DNA of 64,000 nucleotides from Rebecca billardiae RCC1528 (lineage: Eukaryota; Haptophyta): contig OZ251245.1 in the NCBI GenBank assembly GCA_965240325.2, positions 806,001 through 870,000 on the forward strand, given 5' to 3'. The position numbers were made by a program, and so were the translations under genes. The notes under the pieces are model-generated. The model was not told the origin of the DNA. It was given only the letters and a program-made list of their open reading frames with translations, and did no database searches. The first letter of the stretch is position 1. The number at the start of each line of letters is the position of its first letter. Below are positions 39,700 through 50,348 of the stretch, one piece after another.

Positions 39700-41595
39700 A
39701 TGGCGCCCACGCAGGCCGCCGCCGGCGAGCTCCCGCTGTGGGCGGCGATCGCGCAGCAGCCGTACTCGGAGACGATCACGATCGACGCCTCGCGCCCGTC
39801 GAGCACCACCTTCGCCGGCCTGGGCGCCACCGTCTGGCCGGGCGACGAGACAGGCTTTGTCGTCGCGGGCGAGGCCGACCCCAATCTGCGCGGCGCGTTC
39901 GCGCGCTTCAAGCCGGGCTCGCCGCAGGGCTGGGCCGAGCTCACGTGGGCGGAGGCGTCGAAATTCACCTCGGCCGGCGCCGCGTACGCGTACGTCGCCG
40001 CGCACCCCGCCGAGTTTGGGCACGGCGGCACGTCGGTCGAGCGCGCGTTCGAAGACGCGCGCCGCAACGGCCTGCGCACCGTGCTCGTCTTCTTCAACGT
40101 GCCGCGCGCGTTCCGCGCGGGCGAGGCGCTCGCGGCGGAGATGGTGCCGCAGTACGCCAACTTCCTCGCCGCGCTCTACCGCTACGTCGTGCACGCGCGC
40201 GGCCTCGGCCCCCCGGCATACGTCGAGCTCGCCAACGAGCCGGACGCTGCCAACAGCAGCTCGATCGGACCGGCTGAGTACTCGCGGCTGGTCGAGGGCT
40301 TCGCGGGCGCGCTGAACGGGACGTGGGGCATGCGCGCGAGCATCCTCGGGCCGGGGACGTACTACATCTCCCACGCCCTCGGCTACGCGCAGCGAATGTT
40401 CGCCGACGGCACCGCGGCGCTGCTCGGCGGCTGGTCGGCACACTCGTATGATGACAACTTCCCCGGCCCGCTCTCTGACAGTTTCGTCAAGTACCTGCAC
40501 GACTTCTTCACGCTGGTGGTGCGGGCGCAGCCCAAGCCCGTGCTGATCACGGAGCTCGCGACGGCGGTCGTCACCTTCGGCGGGCGCCGCTTCGCCACGC
40601 CGGACAGCACCGACGGCAGCGGCGCCGCCGTACCCGCGTCAGACCAGCCCGCATACGCAGCCACAGTCATCGACCGGCTCGTGCGGATCGCGGGCTGGAG
40701 CACGGCGGGCGGCACGCCGGAGCTGGGCGCGCTGGTGTGGGAGGCGCACGACACGGCGTGGATGCGCAAGTCGTGGGGGCTGCTCGCACGCGCCGCCGAC
40801 ACGCACAACGTGCACGTGCCGTCCGGTCGCACGCCCAACTACAGACCGCTTGCGTACTCGCTGCGCCCGCTCGCGCGCGCGCTCGCCGCCCGGCCGGCGG
40901 TGGTGCCGCCGGAGTACGTGCGCGCCGCGTACGACCCGAAGGACGCGCGGAGCGTGGTGGCGGTCGGGCTGCTCACGCCGCCGGGCGCCGAGGACCTCGC
41001 CGCCGAGCCCCACCACCACCGGCACGGCCAGCACCTGCGCGCGGGCGAGAGCCAGCTGGTTGTGCCAACTGTCAACGCCAACGGGCGCGCCGCGAGCGTC
41101 AGGCTGTGCGTCGACGGGCTGCCGGCGGCGCGCGCGGCGGCGGCGGGCACGGCCGCCCCGCCGCGCGCGCGCGCGGCCGGCACGGCGTGCACGCACGCGC
41201 TCAGCTTCGAGCTCGAGCCGTTCAGCGTGCACCTCACCATCCTCACCGGCGCGCTCGGCGGCAACGTGTCGGCGCGCGACCGGCATGCGGCCGGCCCGGT
41301 GGTGGCGCGCTGCCGCCCCGGGCCGTGCGCGCTCGAGGGCGAGGGGATGGTGCTCGGCGGCGACGAGGACGACGGAGCGTCCGCGAGGCGCACGCCGCCG
41401 CCCTCGCCGATCGCCTCGCCGCCGCAACACGGCGCGCACGCCGCGGCCATGCTCCTGGCGGCAGCGCTGCTGCTGGTGGCGGTGGCAGTCGCGTCATCCG
41501 TACCATTGCTCGGCACAGTCCGCCGCCAGCGCACCCTCCGCCGGGTCTCTGCTGCGCGGCCTCGCACGGCGACGGCTGCGCCACCGTTGAGATGA
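39700..41595 (+). CDS. Clan GH-A glycoside hydrolase with C-terminal membrane anchor
   Basis: 631 residues, one exon. It is a TIM-barrel glycosidase: the acid/base Glu is in VELANEPDAAN (about residue 180) and the nucleophile Glu in KPVLITELATAV (residue 285), the two-Glu layout of clan A (GH5/GH30/GH39-like). TFAGLGATVWPGDE near the start resembles the GH30 FEGFGA strand. A beta-rich domain follows (VVAVGLLTPPG...VRLCVDGLPAA...LSFELEPFSVHLTIL). Near the end, AAMLLAAALLLVAVAVASSVPLL is a membrane helix followed by a basic tail. No N-terminal signal peptide is visible from this ATG, so an upstream exon may be missing or the protein may be tail-anchored. The substrate is unknown. Confidence 0.7.
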   Translation: MAPTQAAAGELPLWAAIAQQPYSETITIDASRPSSTTFAGLGATVWPGDETGFVVAGEADPNLRGAFARFKPGSPQGWAELTWAEASKFTSAGAAYAYVAAHPAEFGHGGTSVERAFEDARRNGLRTVLVFFNVPRAFRAGEALAAEMVPQYANFLAALYRYVVHARGLGPPAYVELANEPDAANSSSIGPAEYSRLVEGFAGALNGTWGMRASILGPGTYYISHALGYAQRMFADGTAALLGGWSAHSYDDNFPGPLSDSFVKYLHDFFTLVVRAQPKPVLITELATAVVTFGGRRFATPDSTDGSGAAVPASDQPAYAATVIDRLVRIAGWSTAGGTPELGALVWEAHDTAWMRKSWGLLARAADTHNVHVPSGRTPNYRPLAYSLRPLARALAARPAVVPPEYVRAAYDPKDARSVVAVGLLTPPGAEDLAAEPHHHRHGQHLRAGESQLVVPTVNANGRAASVRLCVDGLPAARAAAAGTAAPPRARAAGTACTHALSFELEPFSVHLTILTGALGGNVSARDRHAAGPVVARCRPGPCALEGEGMVLGGDEDDGASARRTPPPSPIASPPQHGAHAAAMLLAAALLLVAVAVASSVPLLGTVRRQRTLRRVSAARPRTATAAPPLR

Positions 41596-42703
41596 CGACG
41601 TGCATGCATGCTGTTCATCGTCTCAACGGTCGTCGTACTAGTCGCGTACGTCGGTACGACGCGTGCCTGCGGCTGCTGCGGCCGGCTGCTCAGTTGCATG
41701 CATATTGATGCTGACGATGCCCTTGCGGCCAATACTAGCCGCGCGCGAGTGCCGCGCAGAATATCCGCGCGCGATCATAGTGACGACGCGATATAAAGCA
41801 GGCTCCGGCTTCGGTCCACCCCGCCCCCCCAGTAGTCCGGTCACACTGGACGGAGCCGTTATTACTCACAGGCCGATCTACTTGATTGACACTGCAATCA
41901 GGCGTCGGATCGCCGCCGCTCTGCTGATGATGATCTACGAGCCGCCGCTCCTAGACCACACCAGTCAGCGGTCCCTTGGACGACATTACGGCCAGATGGA
42001 TCATTATAGCCACATCACCTCCAATAGGTTCAGACTCTGTTTTCTATATAAATAAATACCCGGTCCGGGTACCACTTTTTCGTCGCATATGTATGCAATT
42101 GCAGGCAGGTGTCCGTCCGGAACGCTCCCGAGACGGATTGCAGTGCTGAAATCTGCTGGGTAAGGGGCGGGTAATTACATAGTAAAAATAGAGTCTGAAC
42201 CTATTGGGAGTAGGTGGTCGGATGCGACATTTCTCGTTGAAGTCATCAATCGGGGGCGGAAGGGACTCTGCTGCATGGTCCGCTTGGTTGACTTCGGCTC
42301 GGGGCCAAGACGTAACGGAGCTCGGGGGGCCGGTGCAGACCGGAGCCGGAGCCAGCAGCCATCACGAAATTGAGCAGCTAGATCGATCATCAGGCGGCCT
42401 GAGGCCATCAGCGCAAGCAGGGCCGTACTACGTATACGGGCTAAACGCGCGAGGCACCCTCGAGCCGCCTGGCATTGAACTATACGAGTTCGTCGTTCAG
42501 ACGGCCGAGCAGCTCGCCTGCGCCCGCTCGAGCGTCGTCTTGGCGCTTGCCGCCTCCAAAGGAGGGCACGGCCGCCATGCTGGACCAGGTGCCAGCAGTC
42601 CCGCAGCCCAGCACCTGGACATGGCACCAGCCGGCCGTAGGGCGCGCGTCGCCAGGCCTGCGGCCACACCCGGCATGCGCCCGGCCCGGCTGGCCCGCCG
42701 CCG
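41596..42703. other. Intergenic region with a foldback repeat
   Basis: No supported gene. It contains a foldback repeat at 42021-42207 and AT-rich sequence. The frame 42204-42707 on plus has no recognisable features. Confidence 0.5.
42021..42207. repeat. Foldback (MITE-like) inverted repeat
   Basis: CCAATAGGTTCAGACTCT (42021-42038) is perfectly inverted at 42190-42207. The similarity continues inward imperfectly for another 20-25 bases (TTTT...TATA...TAATACCC versus TTTTT...TATG...TAATTACCC). The unit is about 190 bp with no coding capacity. No clear target duplication was found. Confidence 0.7.
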
Positions 42704-44530
42704 CTAGCCAAAGTGAACGTGCACGCGCTGTCCGCCGTGGTGCATGTGACGAAACATGTTGGAGTTGGGCCCTCCGCGCGGGCCGCCGCCGCCTTTCTGC
42801 TCGTCTGGGTCCTGCGGCGTGCGGCGGGGCGGGCGCGCGCCATGGCCGAGGTGGCACGGGCCGAGGGGTGAGCGCCCCGCCGTGCTGCGCGCGCGCTCTG
42901 CCTTGTGCTGCCGCGGCCACACGCCCACGACCGACCTCGCCGCCGCGCGCCCTATCGCCCGCCGAGCCCACCGCCACCCCGACAGCCCACACCCTCCGCA
43001 CCGCGCCGCCCCCGCGCGCGCCGCCCGGCCGCGCCGCGGGTGCGCCGCCCGGGTGCGCCGCGCGTGCGCGTGCCGGCCGCGCACCTCCCCAAGGTCGTAC
43101 TTGCGCCTAAGCTCCTCGTCACTCAGGACCTCGTACGCGCGCGCGATCTCCTTGAACTTCTTGTCCGCCGCCTCCGCGTCGTGCTCGTCCTTCGGCGTGT
43201 ACTTGTCAGGGTGGTACTGCACGGCGAGCTTGTGGTACGCGCGCTTGATCTCGCGCTCGCTCGCCGAGCGGCTCACGTTGAGCACCTTGTAGTAGTTCAC
43301 CTGCGCCGCACGTCGCTTGAGCTTGTTCACGAGCTCGATGCCCTCGCGCGCCTCTCGAGAGTTCTCGTCCTGCTCCAGCGTGGCCTTGTACTCGTCGACC
43401 GCCTCGTCGAACTGCTCGGCGAGCACGTGCGCCTCGGCCATGTACAGGCGCGACGCGGCGCTCGAGCCTGGCGCGCGTGCACGGCGCGCGCGGGCCGGCA
43501 GCGCGGCCGAGCGGCGCCGGCAGGGGCGGGCGGAGGGCGGCGCGCGCGGCGCGGGTGAGCGCGGCGGCGGGCAGCGCCGCGCGTGCCAGCAGCCCGTCGC
43601 CGCGGCATGCGCGCGCGCGCGGCGGCGGCGCGGCGCCCGGCGCGGCGCCCCGCGCGCGCGGCCCCGCGGCGCGCGAGCCGCGCGGAATGTCCGCGCCGCG
43701 CCAGCCTTTCCGCGGCGCGCCGTGTTCCCGCGGCGCGCACCGTCCAGCTTCTTGTGCTCTGCGCACGACGACAGCGCCTTCTGCGCCTCCTTGAGCGTGG
43801 TGTGGCACTTGCACAGGTTGGCGTACAGCTCGGCGCGGTACACCGCGGGGGGCGCGACGGCGAGCGCGTCCTCGAGGTACTTGAGCGCCGTCTCCGCGTT
43901 CTCGCGCTGCTCAAGCTGCACCTTCCGGCCGCCCTCGACCGACTTGGGAAGCTTGGCCTCCGCCTCCGCCATCGCCTTCTGCAGCTTCTTGAGCTTCTTG
44001 TGGTCCGCCTTCGCCTCCTTGTGGTCCGGGTCGAGCCTGAGCGCCTCGCGGTAGTGCCGCAGCGCGAGCTCGATGTTGCCCACCACGTAGAACTGCTTGC
44101 CCCGGCGGAACAGCTGCTCGAGCTGAGAGTCCGCCTCCTCCACAGAGCGACCACCCTCCGCGCCGCCGCCGCCGTCGCTACCGCCGGCGGCCGAGCCGCC
44201 GCCGGCGGCGCCCGAGCGCCGCCGGTGCTCCTCGTCGCACGCGGCCCTGCACGTGAACACGCCGTGCCCGCACCCCACCGCCCCCGCGGACAGCCCGCCG
44301 CCGCACTCGCAGAAGCCCGCCCAGTCGGGGAGCACGGGCACGTCGCACGCCGCGTCGCCGTTCGGATCGCGCGGGCCGGAGGCGGAGCAGCCGCCGGCCC
44401 GGCGGAAGGCGACGCACTCGGGCGGCGCGCTGCCCCTCTCGTCGTCCGCGCGTACCCTCCCCGGCCAGCTCGCGTGGAGCAGCAGCAGCTGCGCAGCTGC
44501 TGGGGCCAGCAATGTGCGCGCCATCGCCAT
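42704..44530 (-). CDS. ER co-chaperone, TPR plus J domain (DNAJC3/P58-IPK-like)
   Basis: Three exons, 44530-43741, 43467-43085 and 42811-42704, give 426 residues. A signal peptide ([22 protein letters not shown]) is followed by a Cys-rich module ([36 protein letters not shown]). TPR-like helices come next: [32 protein letters not shown] and [16 protein letters not shown]. The J domain has [33 protein letters not shown] with the HPD tripeptide and [24 protein letters not shown] Gly/His tail closes the protein. The layout matches DNAJC3, which hands unfolded proteins to BiP in the ER lumen, but with fewer TPRs than the usual nine. Both introns are 273 nt, stopless and divisible by three. No ER-retention KDEL is visible. 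Confidence 0.8.
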   Translation of the reverse strand: MAMARTLLAPAAAQLLLLHASWPGRVRADDERGSAPPECVAFRRAGGCSASGPRDPNGDAACDVPVLPDWAGFCECGGGLSAGAVGCGHGVFTCRAACDEEHRRRSGAAGGGSAAGGSDGGGGAEGGRSVEEADSQLEQLFRRGKQFYVVGNIELALRHYREALRLDPDHKEAKADHKKLKKLQKAMAEAEAKLPKSVEGGRKVQLEQRENAETALKYLEDALAVAPPAVYRAELYANLCKCHTTLKEAQKALSSCAEHKKLDGARRGNTARRGKAGAARTFRAARAPRGRARGAPRRAPRRRRARAHAAATGCWHARRCPPPRSPAPRAPPSARPCRRRSAALPARARRARAPGSSAASRLYMAEAHVLAEQFDEAVDEYKATLEQDENSREAREGIELVNKLKRRAAQVNYYKVLNVSRSASEREIKRAYHKLAVQYHPDKYTPKDEHDAEAADKKFKEIARAYEVLSDEELRRKYDLGEVRGRHAHARRTRAAHPRRGRAARAGAARCGGCGLSGWRWARRAIGRAAARSVVGVWPRQHKAERARSTAGRSPLGPCHLGHGARPPRRTPQDPDEQKGGGGPRGGPNSNMFRHMHHGGQRVHVHFG

Positions 44531-45363
44531 CGACGGGGATGCGTCTTGGTGGCTCCAGCAGCCGGACTTCCACGTCAGCAGGTCCGGGTCTCCCGCCGGG
44601 CGGGCCTGGACGTACGACCTTGTTTCGACCGGCCGAGGCCTGCGGGGCGCCGCGCCCGAGCCCCGACGGCAAGAAGCTCGGTCAGGCGTGTATGTACACG
44701 GCCGATGGCAAGCCCGTGCGCGACACGTCGGCCTCGGGCCGCCGGAACACGTACGACCTTGAGTGCATGTGCCATTACTGTACAGTGAATTACACCAACG
44801 TCACATCACGGCCACCAACTACGGATCGAGGGCAGCGCGCGCGGCACGATGACGATCCGCGCGACCGGGCTAGGCAAGCGGCCGGGGCGACTGTGCACTC
44901 GGTGAGGGCGTGTACATGACTGCCAAGCAGCTCCATGCCCCCAACGAATCGCTGCCGCACACAATTCGTGGGAGCGGCCAGTACTCCGCCGCGAGCCCGC
45001 GCTCGCGAGTCGAGGACTTCGTGCGCGTCGACGCCGCGGCCGTGTGAAGGCCGTGGCTGGCGGCGGTGTTCGAGTGCCTCCGACGGGAGGCGAGCTCGGC
45101 CGGTTCCGCGGTGCTCGACGGTCACGTCGAACAGGCGAGAGCCTCGTGGGCGCCAACGATGTAGATCTCGACCCATGGCCATTCGGCCAGCAGCGAACTG
45201 AGCGGTGAGTCTGAAAGACTTGCCCCCGCGAATCTCAGATCGAAGATCTCCCACTGGGGAGATCGATCGGGGCGCCCTCGCACGAGTTCGCAGTGTCGAT
45301 CGGGGCACTGGCCAACACGGGGGAGCGCGCCGGCGCCTGCTCGGCGGTACTGGACCAAGGGCG
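44531..45363. other. Intergenic region upstream of two divergent genes
   Basis: Between the co-chaperone (minus) and the transporter (plus). A plus-strand stretch near 44640-44790 reads [14 protein letters not shown]...[12 protein letters not shown], Cys-containing and possibly a gene fragment, but it has no recognised family. Confidence 0.35.
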
Positions 45364-47724
45364 ATGGCGGAGCACGGGCGCATCAACCGCTCGCGGCACC
45401 CGGCGCAGGCTCGGGAGGGCGGCGGCGACGAGTCCCTGCCGAAGGTGCACAGCGCCTCCGCCTCGCTGGAGTTCATCGGCAGGCGCAACTCGCTGAGCGC
45501 GCTCAAGGAATCGCTGCTCGGCCGGACGCGGCGCAACACGATGACCGACTTCCACACGGCGCGGATCGTCAAGTTCGACCGCTCGTCGGTGCTCGCGGAT
45601 CTGGCGTACATCGCCCAGCCCGGCATCACCTCGCGCGTCGCCTCGCGCGCCTCCTTTGCCATCCCGGGCGGCGGCTCGTCGTTCGGCTCGGCCGAGTCGC
45701 TGCCCAAGGTGTCGTCCTACCTGCGGCTCGCGACGCTCGACGTGGCGGACGCGTCGCAGGAGGAGCTGTACGTGGAGGAGGCGTCGGGCTTCACGCCGCA
45801 GCTCATGAAGACCGCCGCCGTCGCCCTCCTCTCCGCCTTCCAGTACGGGTACAACAACGGCAACATGAACACGCAGGCGGGCGTGCAGCGCGCCGCGCTC
45901 GGCATCCCGACCACCGACGGCGCGTCCGCGGACAACGTGTGGGCGCTGTGCGTGAGCCTCTTCTGCATGGGCGCGCTGGTCGGCTGCAACCTCTCGGGCT
46001 CGCTCGCCGACAAGCTCGGGCGCAAGCGCTTCCTCCTCCTCTCCGCACTCGTGTATCTCGCGGGCGGGCTGCTCGAGGCGGCGTCGTCGCTGCCGCCGTG
46101 CGCGGCGTGCGACGAGTGCGCCGCGCCGGACAGGCCGTGCTGGGCGCGGATCGGGCTGCTCATCGCCGGGCGCGTGGTGACGGGCGGCGCGTGCGGCGGC
46201 TCCACCGTCGTCGTGCCCATGTACCTCGGCGAGGTCTCGCCCGCCCACCTGCGCGGAATGCTAGGCACCGCGTTCCAACTGACGTGCGTGACGGCCATGC
46301 TGGTCGCGCAGGTGCTCGGGCTCGAGAGCGCGCTGGGGACGCCGACGCTGTGGCCGGGCGTGCTCGGCTTCGTCGCGGTGCCGGCGCTCGCGCAGCTCGT
46401 CCTCGGCGGCATGCTCATCGAGTCGCCGCGCTGGCACTGCATGGTCGGCAACATTGACGAAGCGCAGGCGACGCTCACGACGCTGCGCGACGCTGACCCG
46501 TCCGACGATGTTGTGATCGAGGAGCTCGACGTGATGCTCACGGCGATGGAGATGAGCGCGCAGCGCTCCGGCCCGGGGCTGGGGCAGCTGCTGCGCCCGC
46601 CCACCAGGTACCCGCTCTTCATCGCCATCGTGCTCATGGTCCTCCAGCAGTTCTCGGGTGCGGCTGAGCGCGCCGCGCCGAGCGCCGAGCGCCGCAGGCC
46701 GCGGCGCGGCCGTCCCGCGCGCCGCACGCGCCCCGCCCCGCACGCGCGCACGCGCCGCCGGTTGGCTGACGCGCACGCCGCCGCTGGGGTTGGCGGGCGC
46801 GCGGCGGCGCGCGCAGGCATCAACAACGCGTTCAACTACTCCTCCGTCTTCCTCAAGGCGAACGGCATGGACGAGCAGACGGTCGTGTTGATCGCCGTAC
46901 TTATGAACGTGGGTAACGTGCTGATTACGGCGCTCTCGGTCTATCTCATGGATCGGGCGGGCAGGTGTGCGCCGGCTCGCGCGGCCGCGAGCGAGCCGCG
47001 CGCGCTGGGCTCCCCGCCCGTGCACCCGCGCGCACCGCGCGCTGCCTCGGCCTGGTGCCTCAAGCTCACACACACACACATACGCGGGGGCTGCGCCCAC
47101 CCGCCTCTGACTATATGGGGGTAAATGGGGGTGCGTGCGCAGGCGCGCACTGCTCCTCTTCTCGATGGCGAACATGGTCTTCGCGACGGGTCTGCTCACG
47201 GTCGCTCTGCACTCCCCCGGGCAGTCGTGGACGCCCGCCCTCTCCGTCGTCTCCGTCGTTCTCTTCGTCGCTTCGTTCGGTGCGGCGGCCCCGCGGCCCC
47301 GCGCCGCCCGCGCGGCGCGCGACACTTGCAGCGCCTGCCACCCAGTGCGAGCCGCGGCGTGCATGCGCCAGGCTGCCTGCAGGCTGCTCAGTGCACCCAG
47401 CTGGCTCACCCGTTGCGCCCCCGCGCGCGCCCCCGTCGCGCCGCAGGCATCGGCCTGGGCCCGATCCCGTGGCTGCTCCCCGCTGAGATCATGCCTTCGG
47501 AGACGCGCGCGCTCGCCTCGTCCGTCGCGGCCTCGACCAACTGGCTGGCCAACTTCATCGTCGGCCAGCTCTTCCTGCTGGTGGCGAACACGCTCGGGCC
47601 GTTCTCGTTCACGCCGTTCGCGCTGTGCCTCGTGCTCGGCGTCGTCTTCGTCGCGTACATCGTGCCCGAGACCAAGGGCAAGTCCCTCGAGCAGATCCAG
47701 CGCGAGCTGCGTGGCATCTCGTGA
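45364..47724 (+). CDS. SLC2/GLUT-type hexose transporter
   Basis: Four exons, 45364-46657, 46817-46964, 47143-47279 and 47447-47724, give 618 residues with all junctions in frame. A Ser-rich cytosolic N-terminus of about 150 residues precedes 12 membrane helices. Sugar-porter signatures are GSLADKLGRKR (loop 2-3), GRVVTGGACGG, PMYLGEVSPAHLRG, IESPRW, QQFSG|INNAFNYS (restored across intron 1), MDRAGR|RALLLFS (intron 2), FG|IGLGPIPWLLPAEIMPSETRA (intron 3) and PETKGKSLEQI at the end. It carries hexoses or related polyols across the plasma or an internal membrane by facilitated diffusion or proton coupling. Introns are 159, 178 and 167 nt with GTGCGG or GTGTGC donors; the first is stopless and divisible by three. 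Confidence 0.9.
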
Positions 47725-49799
47725 GCTGCTCTGGACGGAGTGTTGGTTGAAGCCTTGCGCGCAGAGTGCCGGGGCGGAGTGCCGTGGCTATGGCGGGCGC
47801 CGCCCCGTGCCAGCCGATCGCGCGTCTGAGCCCTGGCGCCGTGTACTGTACACCCACAATCTACTGCCCCGCCTGAGGCGCTCAAACACACAAGGGAACC
47901 CACGACCGGTCCGGGCTGTGCCGCTGGCGGGTGCTGCGCCTGCGACGAGTGATTCACTCATCGGCAGCCGCGAGCCGACGGCGACGCGCCGACGGCACGG
48001 CCATGCGGCATGCCCGGCCTCAATCATTATTGGATTCTGAGATGTCAAGATTCGCCATCACTGATGGATGATATTTATTGAACGCTGCGCCGACTGTACT
48101 GCACCTTGAATGACCCCAGTGGGCGGAAATGGCCATATCTCCCGGAGATTGCGTTTACTGACGTACGTCAGTAAAGTTTCGTCGGGATTTTCAGCAATTT
48201 CATTGGAGGAGGGTGCCTCACTCTATTGTCCAAACTTGCATTTTCGGGATGTGAAGCTGTAAGTGTTTCGCCTTGCGGAGTAGCGCAGCCGCCAATCCGT
48301 CCAATGGGAAGCCAGCTCGGGCTTCGCTCAATGAAAAATGATCACATCGGCTCCCGCGAGCCCCGATAGGAAATAGAGCTCGCTCCGTTCCACTTCGTCG
48401 GTATCTCGCCGTCTCGTGGTGGGCGAGGGGCGGAGCTGAGTGGTTGGGTCTGCGGCGCGGACTGCGATGCTGGGCTGCTGACGTTCTCCGCGCGGGATAT
48501 CTGAGGGGCACGCGAGCTGTATGTAGGGCACGCCTTGCAAACAATCTCCCCGCTGTACGTGCAGGTCATGCTAGCGTCCTCCGCGCCAAAAAAACCTGCT
48601 TGTTCTTGCGCGAGGCCCGAGTCCGCGGCACTCGGTCGCTGCTCGCCGCAAGCTGGCACGCGTCAGCGTCTACACATTCACGATTCGGTGGTCATCGTGC
48701 GCCTGAGGACGGGGGCGATCTACTGAGTGCGCTGCTAGATGAGCAGGCCCGCGTAAGGTTAGATCACCCTGCTCCTCACGCCTTGCGCGCACCTTGGGTT
48801 GCTTCCGTCACGCTTGAGGCGCTTCACGTCGCACGGGTCGGCGTAAGCTGTGTGTGTGATGCAAGCAGACGTCTTCCAAGCCTGGCTTGTACCCGATGGG
48901 AGAGCATACTTCTATCGCCTTCAGCCACCACCTTCTCCGGCGTTCGACGCCCACACTACATGCGACCACAGCCATACGCAGCTCATCGGGACTCGTCTCC
49001 GTTAGCTTATCGATGTGCAAACGCCAAGGCCTGTGACACGCAGGGAAGACTGATTCGCCATGGCATTTGTGCACTGCGTGAAGTATTGACACCAGCGCAC
49101 GTTCGCCAGGTAGATTTGCGGGAGCAGAGCGTGCTTTTCTGCAAGGATTCGCACACGTATCACAGAAGTTCAGCAGTCGCGGGCTCGGACTGAAGATCTC
49201 TGCACCGTCGCTTGGCCGTGAGTGACAGGAACAGGCGAGGAGCTCCCACGGTGCTGGCGCACAACATGCCGTGACAGCGGGGGGCACACACATGGCGCGT
49301 GCGCTGACACAACCGCGCGGACGACCGGGCTAGGCGCCACTGATCGGCCGCCCTCGGGCAAGGCACCGGCGGACTTCGCGGCCGGAACGCCATCGGGACA
49401 GCCGTCCCTCGTTTCGGCCGCCAGATAGTCTTTCGCCTTCTTCAAAACTCTAAACATTGACTGGCCAAGTAACTCTGAGATTCGCAATCGTGCGGCCAAA
49501 AACGGGGCTGGGGGGCAGTCAAGGTGATAATTCAATAATTATCAGTCGCTCGATAAAGTGACGCGCGAGTCGATAATGACGATGACGACCGGATGGCGGA
49601 TGGCATGACGAGGGCATCGTCATGATTCATACTGAATCATAGAATCACATAGTAGTAGTATGCTGTATGGCGCGGACGGGCCGGATCGGGCGGATGGGGC
49701 GCGGATGGCACTTGATGGCAGGCCTCCGCTGCAAAAGAAACGACGCCGTCGGCACTCCACGTCAGAAGCCGCATCAGAGCTCGGCCAGAGAGTCGTTGC
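47725..49799. other. 2-kb intergenic region without a supported gene
   Basis: No frame resembles a known protein and no RNA gene is recognisable. A 22-bp perfect palindrome lies at 48154-48175. Moderate-GC sequence fills the rest. Confidence 0.5.
48154..48175. promoter_or_regulatory. 22-bp perfect palindrome containing two TGACGT cores
   Basis: The sequence TTTACTGACGTACGTCAGTAAA reads the same on both strands. Its centre TGACGTACGTCA holds two opposed TGACGT cores, the half-site bound by many bZIP factors. No gene start is close by. Confidence 0.5.
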
Positions 49800-50255
49800 C
49801 TAGCTGCCGCCGTCTGCCGAGAAGTTGTCGACTCTCAACGCCGTCTCTTTTCCGCTCTTGTTCTTGAACACGAACGCCTTGAGCGTGTTGCGCTTCATGC
49901 GCGTATCGTACAGGTACGGGACCAACAGGCATATGGCGGAGAGATCCTGCCCACCTGCCTGCAGCACGACGTGCACGTGCGCGAAGTGCGGCTTATGCGG
50001 GCACTCGGTGGGCGGCGAGATGAGAATCTGCGAGACACGGTCAAAGTCGAAGCCCGTGCTCACGTCCACGCGATTGAGCACGACTGTGCCGGTGTCCTGC
50101 GTCGCGTACGACGTCGCCGTGAGCGGCAGGACGCGCTCGACGCCGCCTTGCCTGAGGCGCTCGGCCTCGCGCTCACTCAGCTCGGCGATCCAGAGCGCGA
50201 GCTCCGAGTCGTGGGCGTGAACTGTGCTCGCCTTGCCGCCGCCCTGCTCCGCCAT
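49800..50255 (-). CDS. Unknown conserved-looking 151-residue protein
   Basis: The frame starts at ATG 50255 and the product is acidic at its N-terminus (ELALWIAELSEREAERLRQGG), then mixed beta-strand-like sequence: TGTVVLNRVDVSTGFDFDRVSQILISPP, HFAHVHVVLQAGGQDLSAICLLVPYLY, and TLKAFVFKNKSGKETALRV. Normal amino-acid composition, which contrasts with the Ala/Arg-rich shadow frames, supports a real gene. It has no signal peptide or membrane helix. I do not recognise the family. It starts 93 bp from the divergent TYW5 gene. Confidence 0.5.
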   Translation of the reverse strand: MAEQGGGKASTVHAHDSELALWIAELSEREAERLRQGGVERVLPLTATSYATQDTGTVVLNRVDVSTGFDFDRVSQILISPPTECPHKPHFAHVHVVLQAGGQDLSAICLLVPYLYDTRMKRNTLKAFVFKNKSGKETALRVDNFSADGGS

Positions 50256-50348
50256 CCCGATGGCCGGCACGGGCTCGAGGAGTCAGAGTCGAGGTTTCGT
50301 CAGGAGCGACCGGTGCACCTCTCCGCTGGCGACGAGTAGATCGCCACG

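Noticed and set aside
44512-44919. Plus-strand frame with Cys-containing segment near the co-chaperone start
   Set aside because: No family resemblance and overlaps the co-chaperone start region; too weak to call a gene.
45205-45363. Upstream extension of the sugar transporter frame to 45205
   Set aside because: Starts with a non-ATG codon and adds sequence without features; ATG 45364 gives a normal transporter N-terminus.
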